DNA of 64,000 bases from Parietaria judaica (Eukaryota > Streptophyta > Magnoliopsida > Rosales > Urticaceae): positions 24,130,001 through 24,194,000 of the forward strand of contig OX940863.1 of the NCBI GenBank assembly GCA_954871525.1, read 5' to 3'. The position numbers and the translations under genes are program-made. How positions within the stretch are numbered: the stretch's first letter is position 1; every line of letters starts with the position of its first letter. The notes under the pieces were generated by a model. It searched no databases, was not told the origin of the DNA, and saw only the letters and a program-made list of their open reading frames with translations. Shown here piece by piece: positions 46,641 to 57,009 of the stretch.

Positions 46641-47839
46641 TAATAAATAGTTTGGCACAAATTAGTCTTCAAGTTTTGTTTTTGACGGCGTATATCCTCA
46701 TGTCATATGTTTATTAGCACTTTAATTCTCTTGGACTTAAATTTTTATTCGTGAAGTGTTATTTTTTATTGATTTATTTTATTTCTAATATTTTTTTTTT
46801 TAATTAGTTAGAATATTTAAGCACTCGGTAAAAAAAAAGCACTCGGTAAAAAAAAAAAAAAAAGTTGATGCCCATGTACTTGAAGTGCTAATAGAAATAT
46901 AACATGAAGAGTAACACTGTTTGAAATAAAATTTGAAGACTTATCTGCGTGAATTAGTAAAACATGAAGATTTATGCCGCTATGTACTCATATGTGTAGA
47001 AGATAATTTTTTGGTCAAATAACACATCTTTGGTGACAAATGATTGTCAAAATTAATTCTTTTGCATTTTCAATGGTAAAATCTTGCAAGCAACCCTTCT
47101 TTAAAAAAATTGTTGGATAAAAAAATTCGAAAGAATTTCAGCTGAAAGTCAACGTCTAAATAACAAGTTACAGGATAAATTTAGTAGAAAACTCCTGTAA
47201 CATAAAATATATATTAAATTTTTTTCAAGAAGATAAAATAAACCCTAAAGTGAAGAAATCCAAATCCGTAAAACACTCATTGAACAGCTAAGATTACTAG
47301 GTGCACGTATCTAAATTATAAATCCCATGTTCTGCTTCAATTTTTTATTTAAAAAAAAGCTTGTTCCTTTTTTAATTATGGATTTCGTAGCATATTATAG
47401 AGAATTGCCATCTAATAAACAACCTTAACGTAACAAAAACAACCGACACTTTGACACAATCACCTTTGACTTTGGGTAATGTTCAATGTTCTTTTCTTTT
47501 TTCCTCAATGATTCTAATAGAAAAATTGGAAGAATTTTTTTTATTATTTTATCTCACAAATAAGAGGAGATAAATATAACTTAGATAATCCGAATAGATC
47601 ATGGTAAAATATAATTATTGTAAATAACTTTCGAAAGATAGGACAAGTTGCAACGTGACAAGTGAATGACGGTTTTTTTTTTTTTTTTTTTCAATGTCCG
47701 TCAAATTTTTTTATCAGAAATACGAATCAAACTCACTTTTCTCGATTTTACACACTCTTGTCCTTATTTTTCCACTTTGAGTAAATGATAAATTAACCGA
47801 TCAATCAACAAAGTATATGTGCTTTTGTCACAATTACTT
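46641..47839. other. AT-rich spacer
   Basis: No gene or element recognised; several long A/T homopolymer tracts. Confidence 0.45.
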
Positions 47840-47848
47840 TATTTTTTA

Positions 47849-48811
47849 GGGTAAACTGCGGCTAATGTACCCAATGTTTGATCGGCTGCGGATTGTGTAC
47901 TCAATGTTTATTTTCGACGGCTAATATACTCAAACTTGATTCCGTTAGATTTTTTCGTGTTTTCCGTCGTTGACCGTTAGTGAGTAATTCCTCCTCTTTA
48001 TGTACACTTTTCGTATTTTTGACATAACTCACTCATTTTTTTGTCCACATTTTATTCACGACCTACGGTTGGAAAGATATGAGATAGATCTACAACTTTA
48101 TTGTTTAAAGTTTTGTAAAAAAAAGTTTAAAAAAAAATACGAAATTTCAATTACAACTTAAAACTGGACATTAGTTTAATGCAAAATATTTATTTCGAGC
48201 AAATTTTAATATACTTAATGACTTTTTATGATGAAACGTAAAACTACAAAGTTGTAGATAAATATTTTATCTTTCCAAAGGTAGTTTATTTATAAATTTT
48301 GGATAAAAAATGAGTGATTTATGCCAAAAATATAAAAGATGTGATGTGAAAATATCTTTCGTATTTTTGGCATAACTCACTCCTTTTTTGTCCAAAATTT
48401 ATAAATAAACTACCGTTGGAAAGATAAAAGATTTATCTACAACTTTATAGTTTTGAGTTTCATCATAAAAAGTCATTATGTATATTAAAATTTGCTCGAA
48501 ACAAATATTTTGTATTAAACTAATGTCCAATTTTAAGTTGTAATTGAAATTTCGTATCTTTTAAAAAAAATTACAAAACTTAGAAAATCAAAGTTGTAGA
48601 TCTATCTCTTATCTTTCCAACCATAGTCGTGCATAAAATTTGGACAAAAAAAAAAAGTGAGTTATGTCAAAAATACAAAAAATGTACATATAGAGGATGA
48701 ATCACTCGTTGACGGTAAAGTGATGGAAAACACAAAAAAATCTAACGGAATCAAGTTTGGGTACATTAGCAGTTGAAAATAAACATTGGGTACATTAGCC
48801 GCAGTTTACCC
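47849..48811. mobile_element. Large foldback element (Mutator-like), 963 bp
   Basis: Ends read GGGTAAACTGCGGCTAATGTA inward from both sides (reverse complement at the right). Nearly the whole element is an inverted repeat folding near 48345. Flanking nine bases TATTTTTTA and TATTTTCTA agree at 8 of 9. The arms contain a module with GATCTACAACTTT and TTTCATCATAAAAAG that recurs at 61990-62915. No protein is encoded. Confidence 0.82.
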
Positions 48812-49067
48812 TATTTTCTATTAAACTCGACATGGATATAATTGAACCTCGATATTATTTTGTGGGTTTTAAATACAGTGAGAAAAAAGATTCATCACAC
48901 TTAATAAATACTTAGATACTTATGCCGCAAATATCTATTATTATAAGATAATAAAACAAAAAAATCGTGTTTGACTTATTAAAATATTACACGTAAACAC
49001 AAATTAGCTGATAAGCAAGCATCTAAGTCTCAGGAAGGAGTGAGTTGTGAGTGAGAGAGTGAATCCT

Positions 49068-49075
49068 ATTTATAA
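49068..49075 (+). promoter_or_regulatory. Possible TATA box of LEA2/NHL gene
   Basis: TATTTATA lies 94 bases before the start codon, a plausible plant TATA position. Confidence 0.4.
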
Positions 49076-49161
49076 TCTCCAGACAAATATAGCCAAACAC
49101 TCCTCAATCGATTCCTAACCGTCTCCAATCACCAAAACGCACCAGAAACCCCCAAATCGCC

Positions 49162-50013
49162 ATGGAATCGCAGACCAAGCCCGATAAACCGCCGCACGAT
49201 CGCCGGCGCCGGCGAACCTGCCTCCGCGCCGCTGCGATCGTAGCCGCCGTGGTGGTCGCGCTTGCTGTCGTCCTCGCGATCCTTTCGCAGACGGTGTTCA
49301 AGCCGAAGCGGCCGGTCACGACCGTCACTGCCGTGTCCCTCAAGGACCTCGACGCGTCGCTGTTCGGCGCCAACGGCGTCACGCTGAACGTCACCGTCGG
49401 GGTGGATCTCACCGTGAAGAACCCGAACCGAGTCGGCTTCAGGTGCGGTATTAAAAGAAAAAACCGCTTCGGTATTTTTCTTGATTCGGAAGATAAAAAT
49501 CTGCATTTATTAATATTTGGTAGCGGTAAAATTAACTTTTAACTATTTTTATTGTTTTAATTATTTATTAAATTAATTGTTATCGATTTTTATTCAGTAT
49601 ATTTAGTTTTTTTATTATATAAATTTAGTATTTACTATGTCGGTTTTCGGTTATTTTTGTAACTTTTGTTCACTCCTATCAGGTACCGCGACAGCACAGC
49701 GGAGCTGAGCTACCGCGGCGAGGAGGTCGGTGTGGTGGCAATTCCACAAGGGAAGATCTCTGCCCGCGAGACGGCGAGGCTCAATGTGACGCTAACGGTC
49801 ATGGCGGATCGGCTGCTCTCGCGGTCGGAGCTCTACTCCGACGTGCTCGCCGGGAATCTGCCGCTGAGCTCGCACACGAGGATGGCCGGGAAAGCCACCA
49901 TCCTCGGGATCTTCAAGCTCAACGTCGTTTCGTCGACGTTTTGCGATTTCGTCGTAGACATTTCGAGCAGAAACATGACGAGTCAGAAGTGTACTTACAA
50001 GACAAAATTATGA
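49162..50013 (+). CDS. LEA2 / NDR1-HIN1-like membrane protein
   Basis: Exons 49162-49442 and 49683-50013 join in phase (AG/G) to 203 aa. A basic cytosolic head (DRRRRR, residues about 13-18) precedes one membrane segment (about 22-45), then an extracellular or lumenal LEA2 domain. The NPN motif in VKNPNRVGF and the C-terminal KCTYKTKL are typical of the NHL/YLS9 group of late-embryogenesis-abundant glycoprotein-like proteins. Several N-x-S/T sites (NVT, NLT-like) could be glycosylated. Family members act in stress and defence at the plasma membrane; the exact role here is unknown. Both exons are GC-rich, while the 240-base intron is AT-rich and looks transposon-derived. Confidence 0.92.
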
Positions 50014-50116
50014 TTTTTTTAGTTTTTATTTCATTTATTTATTCCAAGTTTGATTTAAGTAGATTTTTGAGAGCCTTGTTTAATATTTTGTGTTAAATAT
50101 ACTGTTGAGGTTTTTT

Positions 50117-50149
<33 letters not shown>

Positions 50150-51589
50150 TTGTGTGCAATGTTTGTGTTTGCATTGGCTTAGTACTTAATCTAGATCTGA
50201 ACGAGATTCCATTCCCGGGCTGACTGCAAATATTACCGGAGCCCGAATTTGCACTCAGCGAGGCCCGCCGAGCTCGATTTCAACTGAGGGCTGTCAGGCT
50301 CGCCGAAATTATCTTTTCCATTTACTTTCTATTTTCAAACTTGTTTCACATTTGACTCTGAATTAGGCCCGGATTTTAACCTGCTGCCTGGCCCGGGCTG
50401 AGCCCGGGCGAGCCTCCAGTTCTTACCTAATCAGATATTTGATGAGTACTTTTTTTTTTTTTTTTTTTGTGGTTGATGTTTGACAATATAGATTCGGGAT
50501 TAATTGATTTGCTTCCAAATATATAAAGTTAAATTATGTATCCTAAATTTAATTTCCAGCCTAACAAGTCAATTTATTCCATAATTTTAAGCATATAAAT
50601 TTTACTTTGATATGTCACTTGGGTTAAATTCGCGAAAATACTCAATATTTGGCCATATTCTCTAATAAGTATCTAATTTTGATAAATATAGGCAAAAGTA
50701 CCTAACGTCGCACTTTTGTTGCCGACCAACTAACGTTGTTAGACACCTGCCTACGTGACCGTTAGGCTGCCTCATGTGGGGTGTCACGTGGCTTTTTTTC
50801 TTTAACCCATTGACCCATGATGTTTTAATTTTTTACATAAATCAAACATAATCAAATAATTTTATAAAATACGTATTTATAAAATTATATGTTTTAGTTT
50901 TTTTTATATATTATTAATCAAATAATTCCCTTTAAAAAAAAATTATTTTTTTCCTTCCCGTGACACATATATATTTTTTTACATATGTCAAACATAATTT
51001 AATAATTTTATGAAATATGTATATATAAAAAGAATATATTTTTCTTTTCCTTATATGAATAATTTATAATTTTTAAATACATTATATTAAATTTTTAAAA
51101 CAAAAACTTTATTGTATATGATATCATGGGCATTTTAATATTAAAATTAAGGCATTATATGATTTTTGAAGACACATCACATATGTAAACCCCCGAGCCC
51201 GGCTTCGTGTTGACTTTTTGGGGCCGTGATCTAATTGTGTTGTTTTTTCCAGGTTGATGTCAGTTTGACTTTTTGGCAGGCTTCTGTTTAATTTTTTTTA
51301 ATTGAGTTCGAGTTGACTTTACCGGACCATTTTGAAAAAGTCAACCTGAACACGATTCGAATAAATCAACCCAGCCCAGCGTGGAACATTCAACCCGAAC
51401 CCATCCTGAAAAAGTCAACCAGAGCTCGGACCGAGAAAGCTACGCATGACAATTGAGAAAAAAGTATTGTGTCACAAATTGTTAGATTTGTTGCCTTGCA
51501 AAATTCGTCACGTCGACGAATTATATGTGGCGTAGTGACAAAAGACTTTAACAATGTTCGATTATCCGCATTGCAATATATTTTCTTCA
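50014..51589. other. Spacer with repeat remains
   Basis: No gene. Segments at 50200-50420 and 51190-51440 are rich in CCCGGGC/GAGCCCG and GTTGACTTTTT motifs like subterminal arrays of hAT MITEs. A diffuse inverted repeat spans about 50624-52132, with GGGTTAAATTCG facing a terminal TTTACCC, and GTGCCACGTGGC-type segments opposed (50785 and 51935). Its flanks do not match. Confidence 0.4.
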
Positions 51590-51607
51590 TGGCTGGTGTG
51601 GCTCTTT

Positions 51608-51819
51608 TTTTTTTTTTTTTTGAATGGGGTGGCGCTATCGGCCAAGGTTACAATGCACTCTCGCATTACTAGATATATTCAGTGTAAGAACAGGTGGCAC
51701 TATCGGCCAAGTTTACATATATGTAAAGGGGGCACTCTTTTGAGTCCCATGGGGTTTCGAACCTGTGACCTCTTGAATGGAGGTGTGGTGGTGTTACCAC
51801 TAGGCCAAACTTGCTTGGT
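51608..51819 (-). mobile_element. tRNA-derived SINE with 18-bp target duplication
   Basis: On the minus strand the element starts ACCAAGCAAGTTTGGCC and carries an RNA polymerase III A box (TGGCCTAGTGG) and B box (GGTTCGAAACC), both exact to consensus. It ends in an A tail (T run at 51608-51621 on the plus strand). The 18 bases TGGCTGGTGTGGCTCTTT occur exactly at 51590-51607 and 51820-51837. Box order, tail and a long duplication identify a SINE inserted by L1-type retroposition. It is not a tRNA gene because no cloverleaf can be completed. Confidence 0.92.
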
Positions 51820-51837
51820 TGGCTGGTGTGGCTCTTT

Positions 51838-52951
51838 GACAGAGAGTATTAGGACTCACTAATAAAAAATATATATATATATATATAATATTTTAACAAA
51901 AAATTAAAAATAAATAATTTTTTAGTGTTACACGTGGCAGCTTAATAGTCTAGCACGTGTTCACGTTTGGTAGTGAATTCTAACGGAGGACCGTGGTCAA
52001 TATAAAAAAAAATGATCATTGGTTACTTTAATCCGTGAATAAAAAAAATTAGGTATTTTTTTTTACGGTAAAAAGATTGGCCATTTTAGTTCACATTGAA
52101 CACAAATAATGAGTCCTTAGACTGAAATTTACCCATTATTAAATAACTTGTTATTATTCTTATTATAGTCTTTTTATTTTAAGGGTCCAACTTTTTTTAA
52201 TCTAAGTTAGATTATTATAAATATTTTTTAAATAACACATTTTTCATTCGCTATGTATATAAATGGGCGACGGTGCCCTTTTGTATTTTTCTGTTGTTCC
52301 ATAAAACATTGTAGTTAATGATATACTTGAATTCAGTCCACTGTCGTTTTTCTTGTTCTTCAAATGAATTTCATTTCCTATTTAAATGCATAGGGGGCGG
52401 AGCTAATATTTTATTTACCCAGAGCTCAAATCTAAAAAGAGTAAGAAAAAAAAAAGCAAAAGCAAAAGCAAAAGGGTAATAAAATTAATAGAAACTGTTA
52501 TGGGCAAATTTTATAAAGATTTTTTAAAATGTGACGCTCAAATGTAAAAAGATTTTTTCTGTTGTTTCATAAACTGTTATGGGCTAATAAAATTAACACG
52601 TGGATGTTTTACCATAAATATCCCTCAATTAAATGATTAACTGATTATCTTTAAATGAGTCATTTTAATATTTTTTTCATTTTAAACATTAGAATTAATT
52701 CATTTTAATATTTACGATTAACTGACCCGGCGAATATCTCGCGTCGTTGCATAGTTCTATCATTAGCGAAATATACGGTTTGTTACTATAATAATGATCG
52801 TAATAAATACCAAATAGACAAATATATATATCCATATTCGAGCTCCAAATTCGACTAACAAATATTCACAAACATTCGAGCTCCAAATTTTCTCGGAAAC
52901 TAAGTAGACTGATAGAGAGAGAGAGAGAGCGAAATCAGAACTTTCATAGAG
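51838..52951. other. Kinase upstream region
   Basis: AT-rich spacer. A GA microsatellite (about 52914-52929) lies just before the kinase start and probably in its leader. Confidence 0.45.
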
Positions 52952-54264
52952 ATGGAGTGGCTTCGGGGCGAGCGACTCGGAGAAGGCGCCTTCGCTGTCG
53001 TCTCGAAAGCGACAGTAATTGCGAAGCCGTGCGGTTCAGCCGTGCCTGCGGTTTTTGCGGTGAAGTCCGCAACAGTTGGCCGGGCGAGTTCACTTAAGTC
53101 CGAAAAGGCGATGTTGGAGAAGGTTGGAGACTGCCCCAACGTCGTGCGGTGCTTCGGATCCGACATCCGGAAGAACAAGGGCGGGAAAATCTACAATCTT
53201 TTCTTGGAACTTGCTTCGCAAGGTAAGAGTGTAAGATTGAGGAAACGGAAAATAGACTAGGGTCTTTTTTTTTTTAACGTATATAATTATCTGATTTTAA
53301 GAAAAAAAAAATAATTTTTAACTAATTTTTTATTATATAAAAAATATAAAAAATATTTAATAATTATAAAAAAAATAAACCAGAAAATTCTGGATATTTT
53401 TTTTTTTGCGAACCCTTATTTTTATACTTATTGTATTTCTTTTGCGGATACGGATCGCTTTTTGCGAAAAAATAATATAGGATGGTCGGATCCGACAACA
53501 GACAACTCCTACATTTACCGGACTAATTCCGTTATTTTTAGGATAATGTGATCATGATTCGTGGAACTCATTAATATTTTGAAACTCTTTTCCGAAAAGG
53601 TACTCTTGCGGATCAGATCAAGAAGTCCGGCGGTCGGTTGCCGGAGATTGAAATCCAGAATCACGCAAGAGCGATGCTCAAGGGGCTTGCGGCAATCCAC
53701 GCCAGAGGCCTTGTGCATTGCGACATCAAGCCTCAAAACATCCTTATATTCGACGGAGGAGTTGCGAAGATCGCGGACTTCGGACTGGCCATAGAGAATG
53801 GGACGAAGCTTCCCGCGGGAGAGATGAGAGGAACGCCACTCTATATGGCTCCAGAGTCTGCCGGCGCTGACGAGTACGGACCGGCCTGCGACATCTGGGC
53901 AGCGGGCTTGGTGGTTTCCGAGATGGCCAGTGGAAAGATGGCGTGGGCGAGTCAGGCGGGCTCCCAGGAGTGGAGGATCATCAACATACTTTGCTTCGGG
54001 GAAGAGCTGCCCGATATACCATCGGAGTTGTCAGAAGATGGCAGAGACTTCCTCCGGAAATGCTTCGTGCGGGACCCGAAGGAGCGGTGGACTGCGGAGA
54101 TGCTACTCAACCACATCTTCCTTTCAGAGCAACGAGATCCGAAGACCGTCAGAGATGACATTCTCCCGTCGACGACAACCCACTTGTCGTCGTCGTGGAA
54201 ATGTTGTAAGATTCGCGTCGTTTCGACACGCCGCTTTGAAAACCTCTTAAAAGGTACACTTTAA
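52952..54264 (+). CDS. MAPKKK-like serine/threonine protein kinase
   Basis: Exons 52952-53222 and 53600-54264 join in phase and read 311 codons. The domain order is that of single-domain plant MAPKKKs (MEKK-like, MAPKKK15-20 group): glycine loop GEGAFAVV at residues 9-16, FAVKSA catalytic Lys, HCDIKPQNIL, DFGLA, GTPLYMAPES activation segment, DIWAAGLVVSEMASG, and RKCFVRDPKERW at the end of the domain. Such kinases start MAPK cascades in stress or ABA signalling; which one is unknown. The exon 2 acceptor (CCGAAAAG/G) has a weak pyrimidine tract. The tail after about 54150 is doubtful: a strong donor at 54206 (TT/GTAAGA) and two open downstream exons exist but do not connect in frame. The intact domain supports an active kinase; the end may be mis-modelled or mutated. 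Confidence 0.85.
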
Positions 54265-54339
54265 CTTCAAATTTTGAAGTGGGTTATTCAAAATATATAC
54301 TACGATTGTTCTCTAACATTTTCTATGAACTCCGTTCAG

Positions 54340-54563
54340 TGAGGTCGCCGTGGAAACGTGCCCAAATCCGTCCGGCTGGGACACGCGCGTCTCCAGTTTG
54401 TTGACTATCAGGTATTTATATTATTTTCGAAGTTTAAATATATATTAATATTATATAAATAAATATTCTAATTATAATTTTAATATAAACTCTTCTTTTC
54501 TTCTTCAGAACTCATAATCGCGCTGGTTTATCTCCGGTGTGTGCTGATGATAATGAGAGGTAA
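54340..54563 (+). CDS. Possible last two exons of the kinase gene
   Basis: Segments 54340-54411 (acceptor CCGTTCAG, donor CAG/GTATTT) and 54509-54563 (acceptor TTCTTCAG, stop TAA) are open and in phase with each other. The first reads CPNPSGWDTRVSSLLTIR, of a kind with the W-D-x-x-x-T-[IV]-R endings I associate with this kinase group. Joining from the donor at 54206 gives the wrong phase by one base, so either the upstream exon has a frameshift or another splice is used. Confidence 0.4.
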
Positions 54564-55271
54564 CAAGTACTAATAAAAAAAAACTCAAAAAATAAAATAA
54601 AAAAACTAAAAAAAACATTTTTTTTAAACTACAAGTTATTTTTATTTATAAATAAGAATATAAAACTGTCACGCATTTTTAAATTAATCATGTATTCGTT
54701 TTTATCGTGCATCAAATTTCAAAACGTACCTCGTACACACACACTTTTTGAAGTATTTATAGTACTTTGAAAGAAAACAATAAGTTATTTTCATTTTAAA
54801 TAAATAGAAAACGTTAACGTTTTTTAAATTAGTCACATTCAAAAAATACTTCATATAATACATATATACATACATACATACATACATATTAAAAAAAAAC
54901 TTAAAACTTAAGCGATTTTTGACTTGTTGATGGTGTTAAGATAGATGATAAATTATAACCAATCTAGAGATAGCATATTATCCTTTTCTAGTTAGACTAG
55001 TTACTTGTACCGGGTTGAGACTTACGGTCGTTTATACCAACTTGAGGGCCTTTCTTCGCACTATTGCTTGGCCTGTATGGGCGCGTAAACGGAACCACGA
55101 AGTACCTTTAGCCGGTTCTTCGCGAGCACGTTGTTAGTACGCTTTAAGATGACCATAACTTGACTCCCATGTGAATAAGGATTTCTACGGTTATTGGAAA
55201 AGGAATCGATCAAATTAATGTGAAGCTGTAAATCGGACCTTAGTAAAAGCCGCAGATTGCTCTATGAATTG

Positions 55272-55403
55272 ATGGAAAAGGGCTACCTTCAGGTCCAAAA
55301 AAAAAAAAAAAACGATCTGAAGTGTGAAAGCCGCCAGAATGGAAAAGGGCTACCTTCAGGTCAAAAAAAAAAAAAAGGATCTGAAGTGTGAAAGCCGTCG
55401 GAA
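55272..55403. repeat. Tandem repeat, two units of about 67 bp
   Basis: Units 55272-55338 and 55339-55403 each read ATGGAAAAGGGCTACCTTCAG, then an A tract of 14-18, then GATCTGAAGTGTGAAAGCCG. They differ in the A tract and a few bases. Confidence 0.88.
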
Positions 55404-56298
55404 ATGAATAGTCTTAGAAAAAGGCGCATGACGCATTTTAAGCGATGAGTAAAAGCGTAAGCATAGTTTGATACGGTCACCTGGCCGTTGATTGTTAGGG
55501 TCCTTAGGGTATGTAAGGATGATAGTTGGTTTGAATCTTATTGCGGAAAACGATTTGTTTCTCGTTGAGTCGACTAGAGTTGGTTACGTTTTCGTGTTCA
55601 TACGTTTCAAGCAATCCACACACACGCGCACGCTCTCTCGGAAAGTGACGCGGTCGTAGGTCTCAACTCGTGTGAGCTTTTTAAGCTTTCAAGTTTGAAA
55701 CTCTGACATTAAAAGGTTTAAAACTGTGATTCTTCCTAGTTGGTTGTTACTTGTTCATGTATCTTACACCATTGACAAAGATTCAAAACAAGCATTAATC
55801 TTCCATTTTTAAAAAAAAATACCATTTTCTATTAAAATTATGGATATAGCTTTTAAAACAGACTTCATGTATTTATATACATATATTAACTCTTTTTTTT
55901 TTTTAATTCATTTTTTCTCATTATAATTATAGATATAACTTTTGAAATAGACTTCATCTTCATGTATATATAAATATGTCAAAACTTAAACTTAAGCTCG
56001 GTTTTTTTGCTTGTTGGTGGTGTTTCATCATCAATAAAGTTCCAACCAGTTTTTGTTTTTGTATTTTCATATTTATTTTGCAAGATTATGACTTCTATTT
56101 TTTCCCATTATTTTGTAACAAGCATTAATTCTTTTTTTTTTTTCATAACTTAAAGAAAGAAAGAAAAACATTTTCTCATAACATAAAGAAAAAAAAAACA
56201 TTTTCTATATATATATACATATGATAAAAATAAAATAAAAAACTTTCTAAAAACAATAACTATTGGCTATGCTTCAGTAATCTTTGTTTTTCTTTATA

Positions 56299-56492
56299 CT
56301 TGGAATATAGTGAGAATATGCTTTGACCAAGGCAAAGCATTCCTAATTTTTCTTTTTTGCAGGTCTTTTTGTATATATATATAATAATAATAGTACATAT
56401 ATATATATCATGTTCTTAATTATAACTTGGAATATAGTCAGAAAATGCTTTGACCAAGGCAAAGCATTCCTAATAATTTTTTTTTGCAGGTG
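56299..56492. repeat. Direct repeat with internal GCTTTG hairpin
   Basis: Copies at 56299-56346 and 56425-56473 share CTTGGAATATAGT then TGCTTTGACCAAGGCAAAGC and TTCCTAAT. Each has a seven-base stem TGCTTTG/CAAAGCA. The similarity continues into T-rich stretches ending TTTTTTGCAGGT. Confidence 0.8.
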
Positions 56493-57009
56493 CCTTAAGA
56501 TTAATCTTAGAAATTAGGCATAAATATTTGTAAGATTTTTTTTTAGGGAAAAATATTTGTAAGAATGAAGTTTGATTTATAAATTTTCACCTTTTTCTAT
56601 ATATAATATTTCAAATTGAATTCTTGAGATTAATGCAACCAACATATTCACTCTTCATTTTAACTTTTCCTTCATTCTAACAAGAACAAGCATAATCGGA
56701 AATATGGAGTTACTGAAAAAACTTAATTACTTTTGCCAAAAATTAATGATTTTTTTTTTTACACAATAAAAGCTATATTCTATGACTCGTCATGACTCTA
56801 ATCTGGAACATGACAGTTTATAAACACTCTACTCTACAAATAAACAAATTCACAATATTGAAAAGAAAAAAATAGGAACAGAACTAAAGAAACAAGGGTT
56901 TTGCCATCTGACCTTTTTCTCAAAATTGGATCTTTACCAACTGTTGAACGCCATTAACGCATAAACATCACGGAAATAGGCAACTTTCCGAAGCAACGCT
57001 TGAGTGAAT

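Larger units (their letters stand above)
54564..57009. other. Spacer between kinase and glycosyltransferase
   Basis: No gene. A CATA microsatellite lies at 54862-54888. The stretch 54900-55700 has more balanced base composition and two tandem 67-base units, and may be the remnant of a retrotransposon's non-coding part. A separate direct repeat lies at 56299-56492. The last 200 bases should be the glycosyltransferase 3' UTR. Confidence 0.45.

Noticed and set aside
51700..51819. Possible tRNA gene from A and B boxes
   Set aside because: No complete cloverleaf or acceptor stem, and the poly(A) tail and 18-bp duplication show a SINE.
50624..52132. A 1.5-kb Mutator-like foldback element
   Set aside because: Opposed segments exist, but the tips match poorly and the nine flanking bases differ, so it is only noted in the spacer entry.
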